From the NCBI GenBank assembly GCA_001804885.1, contig MHBM01000231.1, positions 1 through 32,848 on the forward strand: a stretch of 32,848 nt of DNA, in the 5' to 3' direction. The stretch comes from Lentisphaerae bacterium RIFOXYA12_FULL_48_11 (lineage in GTDB: Bacteria > Verrucomicrobiota > Kiritimatiellia > UBA8416 > YA12-FULL-48-11). How positions within the stretch are numbered: the stretch's first letter is position 1; every line of letters starts with the position of its first letter. Under the pieces are notes generated by a model. The model did no database searches, was not told the DNA's origin, and worked only from the letters and a program-made list of their open reading frames with translations. The position numbers were made by a program, and so were the translations under genes. This document shows, one piece after another, positions 24,002 to 32,848 of the stretch.

Positions 24002-24036
24002 TGTTTCACTCTATTCCTTTCCGCCATTATATCTCG

Positions 24037-24094
24037 TCGGCGATTCCCGCCGATCTTACAGGTTGCCTGACGAACCGCCGGCAAACTGCAGGCA
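24037..24094 (-). other. Two stem-loops in the leader of the porin gene
   Basis: TCGGCG/CGCCGA (24037-24042 with 24048-24053, loop of five) and TGCCTG/CAGGCA (24064-24069 with 24089-24094) form adjacent hairpins in the gap between the ABC ATPase and the porin. Neither has a T tract. They may set differential expression or stabilise the porin message. Confidence 0.4.
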
Positions 24095-24141
24095 TTCGTG
24101 CAAGCCATGATTCAGCTTCATCACCCCCTTTACGCTCACTG

Positions 24142-24915
24142 TCAGGCACATTCATTCGACATGAGTTTTCGAAGTTCTACATGCAACGCAGTAAACTGGG
24201 TACTGAGACGATCTCTTGGACGAGGTATTTCAATGTAAAATTCCTCTTCGGGTTTACCGGGATGTCCTTTGAACAGAATGACACGGTCTGCAAGCATCAG
24301 CGCTTCATCAATATTGTGTGTGACAAACAGAATAGTCATTTGGAGATGAGACCAAATCTCGGAAAGCAACTCACCCATTTCGTGTCGGGTGTGGTCATCA
24401 AGAGACCCGAACGGTTCGTCCATGACAAGCAATTGAGAATCAAGCGCCAGGGATTGGGCAATTGCGGCACGCTGACGCATTCCGCCCGACAATTCGTGCG
24501 GATAGGCATTTGCGGAGGCCCCAAGACCGACCTGATCAAGCAACGAAAAAGCTTTTTTCTTGCAATCGCGTTTGCTCATACCTGACATCTGCATGCCAAA
24601 AGAGACATTGGCAAGCACTGTTCGCCACGGGAACAGGGTATAATGCTGAAAAACATAAGGTATGACTCCATTTGAACCATTAGTTTTCCGGACCATGATA
24701 CTGCCCGAGTCTGGCGCGTCAAGACCTGCAACAAGATTTAATACCGTTGTTTTTCCACAACCCGTTGGGCCAAGAATAGCGACAAACTCACCCGCGGCAA
24801 CGGTCATATTCACGGCCTCGATGGCTTTCACTTCCACGCCTGATTCACTGCGGAATATCTTGGAAACATCCCGCAGAACCACGACAGGTTCAATCATGTC
24901 AGAATTCTTTTCCAT
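24142..24915 (-). CDS. ABC transporter ATP-binding protein (SsuB/TauB/NrtD type)
   Basis: A 257-residue ATPase with Walker A GPTGCGKTT, Q-loop YVFQHYTLFPW, signature LSGGMRQRAAIAQSL, Walker B LLVMDEPFGSLD and H-loop VTHNIDEAL. This is the layout of nitrate/sulfonate/taurine and related importers. It overlaps the end of the permease gene by 17 bases; an in-frame ATG at 24897 would remove the overlap. It completes the binding protein-permease-ATPase set regulated by the PadR gene at the head of the operon. Confidence 0.92.
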   Translation of the reverse strand: MEKNSDMIEPVVVLRDVSKIFRSESGVEVKAIEAVNMTVAAGEFVAILGPTGCGKTTVLNLVAGLDAPDSGSIMVRKTNGSNGVIPYVFQHYTLFPWRTVLANVSFGMQMSGMSKRDCKKKAFSLLDQVGLGASANAYPHELSGGMRQRAAIAQSLALDSQLLVMDEPFGSLDDHTRHEMGELLSEIWSHLQMTILFVTHNIDEALMLADRVILFKGHPGKPEEEFYIEIPRPRDRLSTQFTALHVELRKLMSNECA

Positions 24916-25765
24916 ACCATCCTATCAACCTTTTGGTCCCATGTACCATCAGCGTATTCAACAAAGCACCAATCGTTGCTATGATGATCATTGAAGCAAT
25001 TACCACATTCATTCCGGATTGATCAGCGGCGTACATTAGAAGATAGCCGATTCCGCTGTTGGCACCCGGCAGCATTTCTGCGGCTATTATCACAAACCAA
25101 CAAAGTCCGATGCCTTGCCTGAGCCCGGTCAGGATCATTGGCAAAGCGGCAGGGAGGTACACATGCAAAAAGGTCTGTCTGCGACTGGCGCCAAGTGTCT
25201 TTGCCAGCATGAGGTAATTCCGGCGCACACCGGAAACCCCATCCAGAGTATTGACAACTATGGGAAAGAAGGCCCCAAAAGACAAAACAAATACCATGCC
25301 AGTCTGAACCTGATCCAGGATTGTGCCGCTGGCGCGTATGCCAAAGACCTGTGGCAATGTTTGTAGTTTGAAAACAGCTAGCGCGAAAGGAATCCATGCG
25401 ATTGGACAAAGCGGTCGAAGTAATTCTATAATCGGTTCCAACAGGCCCCGTACCGCACGTGTAGACCCCATGAGCAATCCAAGAGGAATGCCAAAGATGG
25501 CCGCAAGTAAAAACCCGATCAACACCCGCACAAAACTCACCAGTGTATTGCTTGCCAGTGATCCCGATGCATAAAGATCCTGAAAGGGGTGCATGAGTTG
25601 TCTGGCAACCAGGCTGAACCGTGGCAGGATCCATGGCTGATTCAGCAGATACGCTCCGGTTTCCCACAAGACAATAAGCAAGGGAATTACCAGCACCCAG
25701 CCCGCAACTTGATGCCAACTTTCGGATAACTTGCGATGTTCATTTGGCGAGCCGTTTTTCGGCAT
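24899..25765 (-). CDS. ABC transporter permease (SsuC/TauC type)
   Basis: A 288-residue inner-membrane permease with about six helices. The EAA-like loop AKTLGASRRQTFLHVYLPAA before PMILTGLRQGIG marks the BPD_transp_1 family. The frame is open upstream to 25804, but MPKNGSP at 25765 is the most economical start, overlapping the binding-protein gene by 26 bases. It should pair with the downstream ATPase. The C-terminal end HGTKRLIGWYGKEF overlaps the ATPase start. Confidence 0.9.
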   Translation of the reverse strand: MPKNGSPNEHRKLSESWHQVAGWVLVIPLLIVLWETGAYLLNQPWILPRFSLVARQLMHPFQDLYASGSLASNTLVSFVRVLIGFLLAAIFGIPLGLLMGSTRAVRGLLEPIIELLRPLCPIAWIPFALAVFKLQTLPQVFGIRASGTILDQVQTGMVFVLSFGAFFPIVVNTLDGVSGVRRNYLMLAKTLGASRRQTFLHVYLPAALPMILTGLRQGIGLCWFVIIAAEMLPGANSGIGYLLMYAADQSGMNVVIASMIIIATIGALLNTLMVHGTKRLIGWYGKEF

Positions 25766-26876
25766 TATGCAACAGTGAAAAGTCATAAGCGATTCCGGCA
25801 ACATCAGGCTCTTTCATACCTTTGAGCTTGCCCTTGATTTCCTTCAATTCATTCATTGTTTCGATCCATTTTGCCATGGATGCATGCCACTCCTTAGATT
25901 CCGTCATGGAATAACAGCTTGTCGGGATGCTCGTGCGCTCCACTTTCTCGCTCGTCCCGAGCCATCGGCATGCTGACTTCACCGCCGAATCAAGATCGGT
26001 GTTTACAAGTTCAGTGCCCTGAATAAATAAAACCATTAAACATATGATGGCTTCTTTCTTTTCCTCGAGTGCTTTTTGAGACGCGGCGATGCAGCAGCAA
26101 GGCATATCTTTCTGCTTACCCCCGGACAGGTTATCCAGGCTGCAAACTATCTTCAACATGCCTTGCTCAAGTCCTATTGCAGGAAAGGGGTTGTTGCCGG
26201 CATAACCATCAATCAAACCGCTGGCGAGTGACGAATTCAACTTTTCCCCGCCCTTCACGTTGATCATATGTACCTTGATATCCTTCCTAAACATGTCCCC
26301 TGAAAACGATATCCCCTCATCCTTGAATGCCGACTCAATGGCCATTTTGGCCACCGCTATCGGCTCTTTGTATCCGATACGTATTGGCTTGGTTCGTTGC
26401 TTAACGTAAGACGCGAATTCCATCCAATTACTTGCAGGGATATCGGATCTGACAGCCAGCATATTTCCTTTGGAGTGAAGCGGCGATATGATGCGAATAG
26501 GCATCCCATTATCAACGGCGGCGAGGGAAGCAACTGCAGCACCAAAACCAATATCAATTACATTCTGGGCCAGAGACGTGGGCATTTTTGATCCACCGCC
26601 GACTTTGACCACTTCCACTTCCGCTATTCTCCGTCCTGAATCGAAAAGATCGTAAAGTTCGCGATCCTTGATCGGCTTGACCTCTATGCCAGTCTTCTTG
26701 CCCAAGGCCCCGGCATTATCCAGCGCCGCGTACAAAGCAAGTTGATGATCATGATTAACATGTCCAACCTTAATGATTATTGGCTTCGCTTCTTCCTTCC
26801 TTGTCTGCTGTCCCGAAGCAAAAATGCCCATAATAGCTGAACATATCACTATTGCGCAAATACGCCTCTTGTTCAT
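25740..26876 (-). CDS. ABC transporter substrate-binding protein (NMT1/SsuA-like) with an N-terminal His cluster
   Basis: A 378-residue periplasmic protein with a signal peptide (residues 1-22). It is of the NMT1/THI5/SsuA type, as shown by IDIGFGAAVASLAAVDNGMPIRIISPLHS. It differs from classical sulfonate or nitrate binders by GHVNHDHQ at residues 38-45, three His in six positions at the first strand where the ligand pocket forms. A Cys triplet (MPCCCIAAS) also occurs in the second lobe. This could mark a metal or metal-chelate ligand. The ATG overlaps the PadR stop (ATGA). Substrate unassigned. Confidence 0.85.
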   Translation of the reverse strand: MNKRRICAIVICSAIMGIFASGQQTRKEEAKPIIIKVGHVNHDHQLALYAALDNAGALGKKTGIEVKPIKDRELYDLFDSGRRIAEVEVVKVGGGSKMPTSLAQNVIDIGFGAAVASLAAVDNGMPIRIISPLHSKGNMLAVRSDIPASNWMEFASYVKQRTKPIRIGYKEPIAVAKMAIESAFKDEGISFSGDMFRKDIKVHMINVKGGEKLNSSLASGLIDGYAGNNPFPAIGLEQGMLKIVCSLDNLSGGKQKDMPCCCIAASQKALEEKKEAIICLMVLFIQGTELVNTDLDSAVKSACRWLGTSEKVERTSIPTSCYSMTESKEWHASMAKWIETMNELKEIKGKLKGMKEPDVAGIAYDFSLLHNAEKRLAK

Positions 26877-27277
26877 GGTTGTGCTCTCTTTCTCTTATCC
26901 TTTGCCTCACCTTTCACGTGCACTCGGCCTGCTGTCTTAAGGAAAGATCCGAGAGCTTTGTGGTAACGCGAAAGAGTTTCTAACCAAGTCTGGAGACATA
27001 CACGGCCTGATGCTGTTAGATGATATACCTTTCTGGCTGGCCCTTTTTCCGAAATCTGGCGCATGACTTTAACATACCCGGATTTCTCCATTGTCCGGAG
27101 CAGATGATAAATTCCAGCCGTATCCGGTCGACTACCTGCCAGCAGGGGTGTCTTTGCTGCCAGTTCGGCAATCTGGTAACCGTGAACGTCTTTAATAGCC
27201 AGAATCGTCAGCACAACGGGATGAACCAGTTTCGACAACGTGGTGCCATAACATGGGCATTTCAGCGTTTTATTCAA
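26873..27277 (-). CDS. PadR-family transcriptional regulator with CPC motif
   Basis: A 134-residue winged-helix regulator starting at TTG 27277, preceded by GAGGA with good spacing; the frame extends to 27346 but that start is unsupported. It begins MNKTLKCPCYGTTLSKL, continues LTILAIKDVHGYQIAELAAK and GIYHLLRTMEKSGYV, the classic PadR wing, and ends with a basic C-terminal helix. The N-terminal CPC motif may bind a metal or act as a redox switch. It heads the operon with the ABC importer (four-base overlap), which makes it the likely regulator of that importer and of the porin. Confidence 0.85.
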   Translation of the reverse strand: MNKTLKCPCYGTTLSKLVHPVVLTILAIKDVHGYQIAELAAKTPLLAGSRPDTAGIYHLLRTMEKSGYVKVMRQISEKGPARKVYHLTASGRVCLQTWLETLSRYHKALGSFLKTAGRVHVKGEAKDKRKRAQP

Positions 27278-27395
27278 CTTGTCCTCGCTATAAGATATAG
27301 TCTCATACTCAGGGTGAAAACTACGAGTAATATGGATGCTTGTCAAGCGTGGGCAATTTATGATTATTGTACTATGCTGGTTCCGGAGGTGATAT

Positions 27396-27827
27396 TCATT
27401 TTACGCTGGGTTTTACGTAGTTGCCTCGTTCGTGCCCATGTCCCTGCCCAGATCCTTGTCTATGCCCATCTTCAGACGTGTGCTCGACAGGGATCAGCCA
27501 ACCCGCGCCTACTACGAGTAGTCCGGCAATCAGGCCAGCCAGGAAGAAGATTTTAAACCATTTTGAAGTCATGCACCAGAACCAACGCCAGTGTAAAATG
27601 AGATGGAGAATAACCAGGATAAGGAATACATAGCCGTTTCGCAAATGCAGGTCGCCCCATTCATGCCGTGACCAACCCCATGCTGTCAGCCCTCCACCGC
27701 CACGACTGCCGGGTGGAAGACGGAATGCCAGCATGAATCCAGTAGCGGTCATAAGACATGTAGACAGCCAGAGCAGTAAGTTTACAACCCGGTTGATTTG
27801 TACTTTTATTGAGATCTCAGGGTTCAC
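27396..27827 (-). CDS. DUF4405 membrane protein with His-rich tail
   Basis: A 143-residue protein with three or so membrane helices. It has the DUF4405 pattern NRVVNLLLWLSTCLMTATGF, then WGDLHLRNGYVFLILVILHL with a following HWRWF. The paired His resemble heme-b ligands of the cytochrome b561-like family to which DUF4405 is related. The C-terminal tail (HTSEDGHRQGSGQGHGHERG) is His/Gly rich and may bind metal. It overlaps the end of the radical SAM gene by 11 bases, so the two are likely translated together. Function unknown. Confidence 0.78.
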   Translation of the reverse strand: MNPEISIKVQINRVVNLLLWLSTCLMTATGFMLAFRLPPGSRGGGGLTAWGWSRHEWGDLHLRNGYVFLILVILHLILHWRWFWCMTSKWFKIFFLAGLIAGLLVVGAGWLIPVEHTSEDGHRQGSGQGHGHERGNYVKPSVK

Positions 27828-29424
27828 ATTTCACCATGTTTATGTTGTTTGAATTGTATTTTCTCTGGAAACATGCTGGCTGGCTTGTATCTCCAAGTGT
27901 TTTGATTTTCAGGAATTCCTTGCATGCGAGAAGTGTAACGCATGTTTCGGCAATTAGTGTTTTGGTTTGTTTTTTCTGGAAAATGCGGCGCAAGTGTTTG
28001 GTGACATTATCGACCCCGGCAGTTGTGCTCGCATTTGATGTGAAAATACGTAGTGCAGGCAAAAAGTACCTCATCTGATCAAGCATTACCTCGATATCTT
28101 TTGCGCGCTTTCTTATGAACTCATTCGGGTGTTGCAGGATATAGTTATATCCCTTTATGGTTGTGTTCATGTATCGGACCAGGGAAGCTCCATTGAGTTC
28201 GTAGTCTTTTCTAAATGCCATTCTCGTAAACAAACTGGTTTCTTCCCTGGTAAAGTGATTGTGTCGAAACCATATTTTGTCCTGTCCGTGCTGTTCTTCG
28301 TAGGGAATGTCTTTCAGCAGGATGTTTTGTTTTTCATAATCACTGTAAAGCATGGTGCCTGGGTATGGTCCCAGCTGCATGAATTGCAGGTAGTCCGGCT
28401 TCAGGGAGATTGCGTAGTCAATATCTTCCAGTATTGTTTTTTTATCGTGGTGTTCGAGAAACAAAATGAAAGAAGTCAACACACTGATTCCGCGCATTTG
28501 TAATGCCTGTACCAGGGCATGAAAATCGACGGCTTTATTCTTTTCAAATAATTCTTTCCGGGATTCAACGCCGAACCATACAAACTGGATTCCCATCCTT
28601 ACCAGCAGGTCGAGATCACCCAATTCAGTCAATGTCTCTGCTGAGGAGAAGATGCTGAAAGTGTATAATTTATTGTTCGCTTCCATCAGGTTCAGGAGTT
28701 CCAGTGCGCGTTTCTTATCCTTGAGGAAGTTCTCGTCCAGTACACCGAAATCCGTAACGCCAAATTCCTTCTCATACCGCAGACAGACGTTGTATATGTC
28801 TTGGCCGGTCTTGAGGTAGGCGGTGTAGCCGCCAAAAAAATGGGAGGTTACGCAAAAGCGGCACTTGTTTACGCAGCCGACGCCGGGGATGACGACCCCG
28901 GCACTTGTTGGCAGTGGAAAGCCCATGATTTTTCTGTCAAACGAGCTGTGGACCAGGGGATGCCGGATGGCTTTGTCGGGATTTTCATTCAAGAGCGACC
29001 GTAAAAAGCGGACCCCTTCGCCCCGGCAAATATAGTCATGTTCCACAATGTCTTCTATCCCCGGAATTGTCGTGCCGTGTCCGCCGAGAATGATTTTTGA
29101 TCGCGGCGAGTGTTTCCTGATCAGACGGGCCATTTCCCTGGCTTTTTTAACATTGGGTATTACAAAGCTTATACCAACATAATCATAATCATTTGCAAGT
29201 TCATGGATGAAATCCTTGAGTTCAGGGAAATCAAGAACTGTGGTTGGCGTATCAACGTTTTCGGCGAGAAAGTAAAGACCGAAACTGTTATGATGAAATC
29301 TGTACGAGAAAAGACCCTGTTCGCGCGTGATCTGGTTATGGAACAATTCCATCTTGTTCTCTTTGCAGCCAAAAGCATCATCGACGCCAAATGGGCCAAA
29401 CACGGATGTAAGCAGAAGTTTCAT
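27817..29424 (-). CDS. B12-binding-domain radical SAM protein
   Basis: A 535-residue enzyme. The N-terminal B12-type Rossmann domain (about residues 1-130) includes YVGISFVIPNVKKAREMARL and IILGGHGTTIPGIED, and lacks the DxHxxG base-off motif. The radical SAM core follows, with cluster motif CVNKCRFC (Cys184, Cys188, Cys191) and then GVLDENFLKDKKRAL and VWFGVESRKELFEKNK, typical of this superfamily. A C-terminal helical domain ends the protein. The N-terminal FGPFGVDDAFG and ENKMELFHNQITREQG are marks of a common uncharacterised subfamily. The reaction is unknown. It neighbours DUF4405 and Rieske genes. Confidence 0.88.
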   Translation of the reverse strand: MKLLLTSVFGPFGVDDAFGCKENKMELFHNQITREQGLFSYRFHHNSFGLYFLAENVDTPTTVLDFPELKDFIHELANDYDYVGISFVIPNVKKAREMARLIRKHSPRSKIILGGHGTTIPGIEDIVEHDYICRGEGVRFLRSLLNENPDKAIRHPLVHSSFDRKIMGFPLPTSAGVVIPGVGCVNKCRFCVTSHFFGGYTAYLKTGQDIYNVCLRYEKEFGVTDFGVLDENFLKDKKRALELLNLMEANNKLYTFSIFSSAETLTELGDLDLLVRMGIQFVWFGVESRKELFEKNKAVDFHALVQALQMRGISVLTSFILFLEHHDKKTILEDIDYAISLKPDYLQFMQLGPYPGTMLYSDYEKQNILLKDIPYEEQHGQDKIWFRHNHFTREETSLFTRMAFRKDYELNGASLVRYMNTTIKGYNYILQHPNEFIRKRAKDIEVMLDQMRYFLPALRIFTSNASTTAGVDNVTKHLRRIFQKKQTKTLIAETCVTLLACKEFLKIKTLGDTSQPACFQRKYNSNNINMVKCEP

Positions 29425-29509
29425 ATTTGATGTTTTTAAAAATGACTCTCCGGTTTACTTTGACCAGACGAGCGGAACACAGTAAGGTCTTATCTCAATA
29501 ATCTGTCAG

Positions 29510-29986
29510 CTAAGTCATGCTGATAATCAAACTATTCGGGTCAGACGGGTCAAGTTTTGCATCAAATCGGGTTAGCGACTTTTTTGCAAAACCTTTCTTA
29601 TATGTGCCGTCCGTGGCGAAAGTGGAGCTGCCTAGACTGGCGCAGCGGAACTGTTTGCTGTCATGTTTGTATTCAACCTCGACTCCGCGGTGAGGACATT
29701 TGATCGAAACGGCGGTGTATTCTTTCTCCTCGATCCTGGCAATAATCAACGGTTCCGGCAGTTTGGAATCAATGATTTTTATCGATCCACCAATTTTTTC
29801 AAGTTGCGCTACTTTGCCCAGCAGTATTGTCAGCTTGCCGTTCTTGAAGCTATAAGCGTCGGCAGGGATTGAGGGTGTTTTTCCTACCTTGCTGAATGTT
29901 GCGCATCCACTGAGACCACACATACATGTTCCTGCTCCTGCTGCTGTTGCCCTTGTGATGAATTTTCTGCGGCTGATTCTAGGCAT
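29510..29986 (-). CDS. Rieske-like iron-sulfur protein with a missing ligand
   Basis: A 158-residue exported protein. The N-terminus SRRKFITRATAAGA is a twin-arginine signal, and GLSGC28 after it could be a lipobox. The Rieske-type domain has KCPHRGVEV (Cys97, His99) and QFRCASLGSSTF. A Rieske centre needs CxH and CxxH; here the second is Cys115-Ala-Ser-Leu118, so the fourth ligand is Leu in place of His (codon CTA). All else of the fold looks intact (GDGTYKKGFA-type loop). It may have lost the cluster or use another ligand. It lies 85 bases upstream of the radical SAM gene on the same strand. AAGGAAA precedes the ATG. Confidence 0.8.
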   Translation of the reverse strand: MPRISRRKFITRATAAGAGTCMCGLSGCATFSKVGKTPSIPADAYSFKNGKLTILLGKVAQLEKIGGSIKIIDSKLPEPLIIARIEEKEYTAVSIKCPHRGVEVEYKHDSKQFRCASLGSSTFATDGTYKKGFAKKSLTRFDAKLDPSDPNSLIISMT

Positions 29987-30024
29987 ATTTTTCCTTTCTT
30001 CTTTTCTTGTTGTTGATGAACGCT

Positions 30025-32178
30025 TTATTTCGATAAACCTGTAAAATTGACGGGAAAGGTCAGGGTTCCATCCTGATTTGACGATAGCCTTTTACATGTC
30101 CCGTCCGGCAAATGGACGATAACAGCCTTGCAATTCCTGTTCAAGGGATTGACTTTAAGTGAGGCGGTTTTGCCGTCTTGATCCACCTGCAGTACGAGGC
30201 ATAATGGACCAAAAGGAGTTGCGACGTTATTAAGACGTGTGACCTTTCCAGCGCCGAACCACAGGGGAGGGAATCCTTCCAGCAGATGCAACTCATTGCC
30301 CCTGTCGATTTCAATAAGGTGCACAGCCAGTCTGATAAATTCGGCTGATGCCCAGTTGTGAGGCATGTCTCCAACCTCGTGTCCGCCTTTTCCGATCGGG
30401 CGCTGTTCTTCGCGCCAGACTCTGGTTGGACAGGCATGGTTGGCATAATCATAAAGAACCTGCGCGGCTTCCTGCCCATTCCCCTGCCATAGCAATGCAT
30501 GTCCATAAAAACTCGCCGCATAAGTCCAGATGCCTTCAGCATCCCAACCCGTTCCGAAGAGAAGGCCTTGTTTCTTTGTTGCCCGCAGCATTGCGAGGTT
30601 GCCACAGACCAGCGTGTCATCTTGTGGGAAGATCTGTCCGGGATATACGGCATGCAGAAATGCCCATTGTCCACGCTGGGGAAGTTGTTCTTTGCCTGCA
30701 TTTCCCATGATGGTCGGCAGGTAACGATTGTTGAATGGATCAGTAGCCATATCTCGAGTTGCAGCCTTTTGAAATGTCAGCATGAAATCTTCATATTGTT
30801 TGGTCCATTTGACAACTTGCTCTTCCCTGTTGAGCCATTCGGCTGCGCTTATTACCGCTTTGAGTCCTGTAAGAGTCCAATAGACATTTGAGTATTCTGG
30901 ATTATTTCCACTTATTCCACCGTCCGTAAAACCTGCAGGCATGAGGCCGTCATCGAGATCCGGTGGTTCAGTTCGCGAACGTTGTTGAAGGTGGCTTATT
31001 GCCTCCACAATTTGTTCCAGCTTTGGCCAGACAGATTTTAGCCATGTTTTATCCCCGGTCAGGAAAGCATGTCTCGTAACCGCCCACAAAACTATGCCGT
31101 TCTCTTTCCAGTATCTATCAATGATTTCGAAACTACCGTCTGGCTTTTGATGTCCGAGCATGTATTCGATTCCGGCCCGGGCATCCATTGGGCGTCCAAC
31201 CAGTGCAGCGCTTTCGAGAATGAAGGCACCATCAACAATCCACAACCCGCGATAACAGGTCGGTCCGACATGAAAGGCGGGTTTGCCATTCTTGATTTCA
31301 CGTGCCTGCCAGATGTTACGTATGCAGGATTCAAGCATGGCCTGGATTTCAATGTCCGGGATTTGTATGGACGCATAAGGAAGCTTGGTATTCTCCCACC
31401 ATTGCATGGTTTTGTCCCTGGCACGTGCGGCACTTTCAATGTTATAAGTTTGAGAATCTGGTACCCGATTACGATTGATAAAGAAAGCTATCTGGCTTGA
31501 AGTACCGGGTTTCAACGGTTCGGGTGCGAGGGTTGCTGTGAACACCCTGTCAGTTCCCGTGGACACGGAAATGACAGGCTTGGATGCCGTGATCCATGTC
31601 CGGCCTGCCGAGATGATGTTGTTTGCCACGGTGAATGTGACAGGGTCTATGCCCTGGATTTGAAGTGTTGGCTGTAGGGTCGATTCGGTTGTTCCTGTAT
31701 TCTTCATCGTAACCAGGATTACCGATTGCCGTTCAGTTGGAAGCTGTGCAGAAGAGGAAACAGCATTGCTCGAAGCCACGACGAAGGCCTCTTCCACAAC
31801 TTCCACGCCTGCGGCTTCTTTCCTTGTCAGAACTATAGGAACCCGGGCTGAAACTGTCTTCTGCTCTCTCCATGTAAGACCGCCACCCATGTTTGGCTGA
31901 ATGCAAAGGCCAAAGCGGCGTGTTTTTTCAGAACCGCGTCCGTAATCATAAAGTAGTTGCCCTTCTTTGCCGACCAGCGCCTTATCCGGGTCATCCGGCA
32001 GGCATATCGCGGTCTGCCACCAGGGTGGTGAGTAACGGAAGTCGACAATGCCAATGTCATTGGTCATCGATACTGCTATGGTTGATACGGCAGTACCGAT
32101 GACAATCCCCGAAGCAATGACTGCTATAAATATGGTCGACACCGCTCTCATGGTTGAAATGGCGTAAGCTTTTCTCAA
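30025..32178 (-). CDS. Six-hairpin glycosidase-like protein
   Basis: A 717-residue protein. A hydrophobic N-terminal segment (about residues 11-37) suggests export or anchoring. The N-terminal half is beta-sandwich-like, and the C-terminal half (from about 280) is an alpha/alpha toroid. The motifs [20 protein letters not shown] and [20 protein letters not shown] resemble those of GH63/GH78/GH15-type (alpha/alpha)6 glycosidases, with acidic residues in the usual loops. A small beta-domain closes it. The start is TTG 32178 (overlapping the Mrp stop) or ATG 32151. The substrate cannot be assigned, and no other sugar genes lie nearby. Confidence 0.75.
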   Translation of the reverse strand: MRKAYAISTMRAVSTIFIAVIASGIVIGTAVSTIAVSMTNDIGIVDFRYSPPWWQTAICLPDDPDKALVGKEGQLLYDYGRGSEKTRRFGLCIQPNMGGGLTWREQKTVSARVPIVLTRKEAAGVEVVEEAFVVASSNAVSSSAQLPTERQSVILVTMKNTGTTESTLQPTLQIQGIDPVTFTVANNIISAGRTWITASKPVISVSTGTDRVFTATLAPEPLKPGTSSQIAFFINRNRVPDSQTYNIESAARARDKTMQWWENTKLPYASIQIPDIEIQAMLESCIRNIWQAREIKNGKPAFHVGPTCYRGLWIVDGAFILESAALVGRPMDARAGIEYMLGHQKPDGSFEIIDRYWKENGIVLWAVTRHAFLTGDKTWLKSVWPKLEQIVEAISHLQQRSRTEPPDLDDGLMPAGFTDGGISGNNPEYSNVYWTLTGLKAVISAAEWLNREEQVVKWTKQYEDFMLTFQKAATRDMATDPFNNRYLPTIMGNAGKEQLPQRGQWAFLHAVYPGQIFPQDDTLVCGNLAMLRATKKQGLLFGTGWDAEGIWTYAASFYGHALLWQGNGQEAAQVLYDYANHACPTRVWREEQRPIGKGGHEVGDMPHNWASAEFIRLAVHLIEIDRGNELHLLEGFPPLWFGAGKVTRLNNVATPFGPLCLVLQVDQDGKTASLKVNPLNRNCKAVIVHLPDGTCKRLSSNQDGTLTFPVNFTGLSK

Positions 32179-32848
32179 TGATCGCAGACGTTTTCGCCGG
32201 GCTGGAGCGTTCCCTCCATGTAGGCGTCAACCAGTTGTTCAGGAGTCACACTGGGAGCGCCGACCATGACCTTGATTCCATTTTCAGCAAATAATCCCTG
32301 TGCCCTGCTGCCCATGCCTCCGGCAATAATCATATTTGCACCCTGTTCTTGAAGCCATTTCGGTAATACGCCAGGTTCATGGGGTGGGGGAACAAGCATT
32401 TTTTTACTCGTAATCTTCTTTGATTTCTCATCCACATCCAGCAGGGCGAACTGTTCGCAGTGTCCGAAGTGCATGCAGAGTTTTCCTTCAGCTATCGGTA
32501 TCGCTATTCTCATTGCTGTTTTCTCCTTGTTCTTGTTTGTTTCTAGTACAGGTTCTTTTCTTTCTGACAACAGCAGGATGGGTTCAATAACCCGTTCAAG
32601 AGCTTTGGCTGTTTCTGTCTTGCTGTAATGATAGATAAATGGGGTTCCGGCATCGCATGCCTCGCCTACGGCAGGATCAACAGGAATACGACCGAGAAAA
32701 GGAACTTCCATTTCCCTGGCCATCCGCTCACCACCGCCTGTTTTGAAAATATCAGTAATTTCTCCACACTTTGGGCATACGAACCCGCTCATGTTCTCGA
32801 CTACTCCGAGAACCGGTAATTTCAACTGCTTGCAAAAGTTGATGGATT
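32175..32848 (-). CDS. Mrp/NBP35-type ATPase fused to NifX-like domain, C-terminal part (5' truncated by window edge)
   Basis: The frame is open to the last base, so only the final ~224 residues are present. The first part, [20 protein letters not shown], is the CxxC region of Mrp/ApbC Fe-S carrier ATPases, followed by [18 protein letters not shown], the usual Mrp C-terminal strand. After a short charged linker comes a NifX/NafY-type iron-molybdenum cofactor-binding domain, [20 protein letters not shown] through [15 protein letters not shown], ending ENVCDH. Mrp fused to a NifX domain is known in anaerobes. It overlaps the next gene (TTGA). Function in Fe-S or cofactor transfer is inferred from the domains. 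Confidence 0.85.
   Translation of the reverse strand, partial: SINFCKQLKLPVLGVVENMSGFVCPKCGEITDIFKTGGGERMAREMEVPFLGRIPVDPAVGEACDAGTPFIYHYSKTETAKALERVIEPILLLSERKEPVLETNKNKEKTAMRIAIPIAEGKLCMHFGHCEQFALLDVDEKSKKITSKKMLVPPPHEPGVLPKWLQEQGANMIIAGGMGSRAQGLFAENGIKVMVGAPSVTPEQLVDAYMEGTLQPGENVCDH

Noticed and set aside
1-32848. tRNA, rRNA, CRISPR array, insertion sequence or prophage genes
   Set aside because: No direct-repeat array, transposase, integrase or structural RNA core was seen by eye on either strand.

Overview
The window looks like a chromosomal segment of a Gram-negative, probably anaerobic bacterium. It encodes two TonB-dependent receptors, two porin-like barrels, lipoproteins and an RND pump, together with FeoAB, corrinoid uptake and a B12-type radical SAM protein. 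The gene families would fit the PVC group (Kiritimatiellota/Lentisphaerota) or a desulfobacterial lineage, but nothing in the sequence fixes the taxon. I see no tRNA, rRNA, CRISPR array, transposase or prophage gene.

Layout. 1-2180: the 3' end of an RND permease with its PII-like partner, then a convergent DUF202 membrane protein. 2285-8470: a cobalamin uptake operon preceded by two cobalamin riboswitches in series, each followed by its own intrinsic terminator. It encodes an outer-membrane receptor, two adjacent BtuF-like proteins (one without a signal peptide), a BtuC permease and a BtuD ATPase. 8531-14970 (minus strand): a DUF2946-like small protein, a porin, a ZnuA/TroA-type metal-binding protein, two ABC-3 permeases with no ATPase gene, then FeoA and FeoB. 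15132-20877 (plus strand): nikR, then a tightly packed TonB receptor / ECF S component / methyltransferase / EcfT / EcfA / methyltransferase operon. 20908-22465 (minus strand): a Cys-rich mini-protein, a small lipoprotein, and an ArsR regulator with a third methyltransferase. 22556-27277 (minus strand): a PadR regulator, an NMT1-type binding protein, a permease and an ATPase with overlapping genes, then an alginate-export-type barrel. 27396-32848 (minus strand): a DUF4405 membrane protein, a B12-type radical SAM protein, a Rieske-like protein missing one cluster ligand, a six-hairpin glycosidase-like protein and the C-terminal part of an Mrp-NifX fusion.

Taken together, most of the window is a metal and metal-cofactor acquisition island: cobalamin, ferrous iron, a divalent metal, a NikR-linked substrate taken up by a TonB/ECF pair, and a substrate carried by an ABC importer whose binding protein has a His cluster. 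The strongest candidate for an undescribed system is the NikR-linked TonB/ECF/methyltransferase operon, which joins an outer-membrane receptor, a complete solitary-type ECF importer and two SAM methyltransferases in one transcription unit. Substrates are inferred from family and context only.
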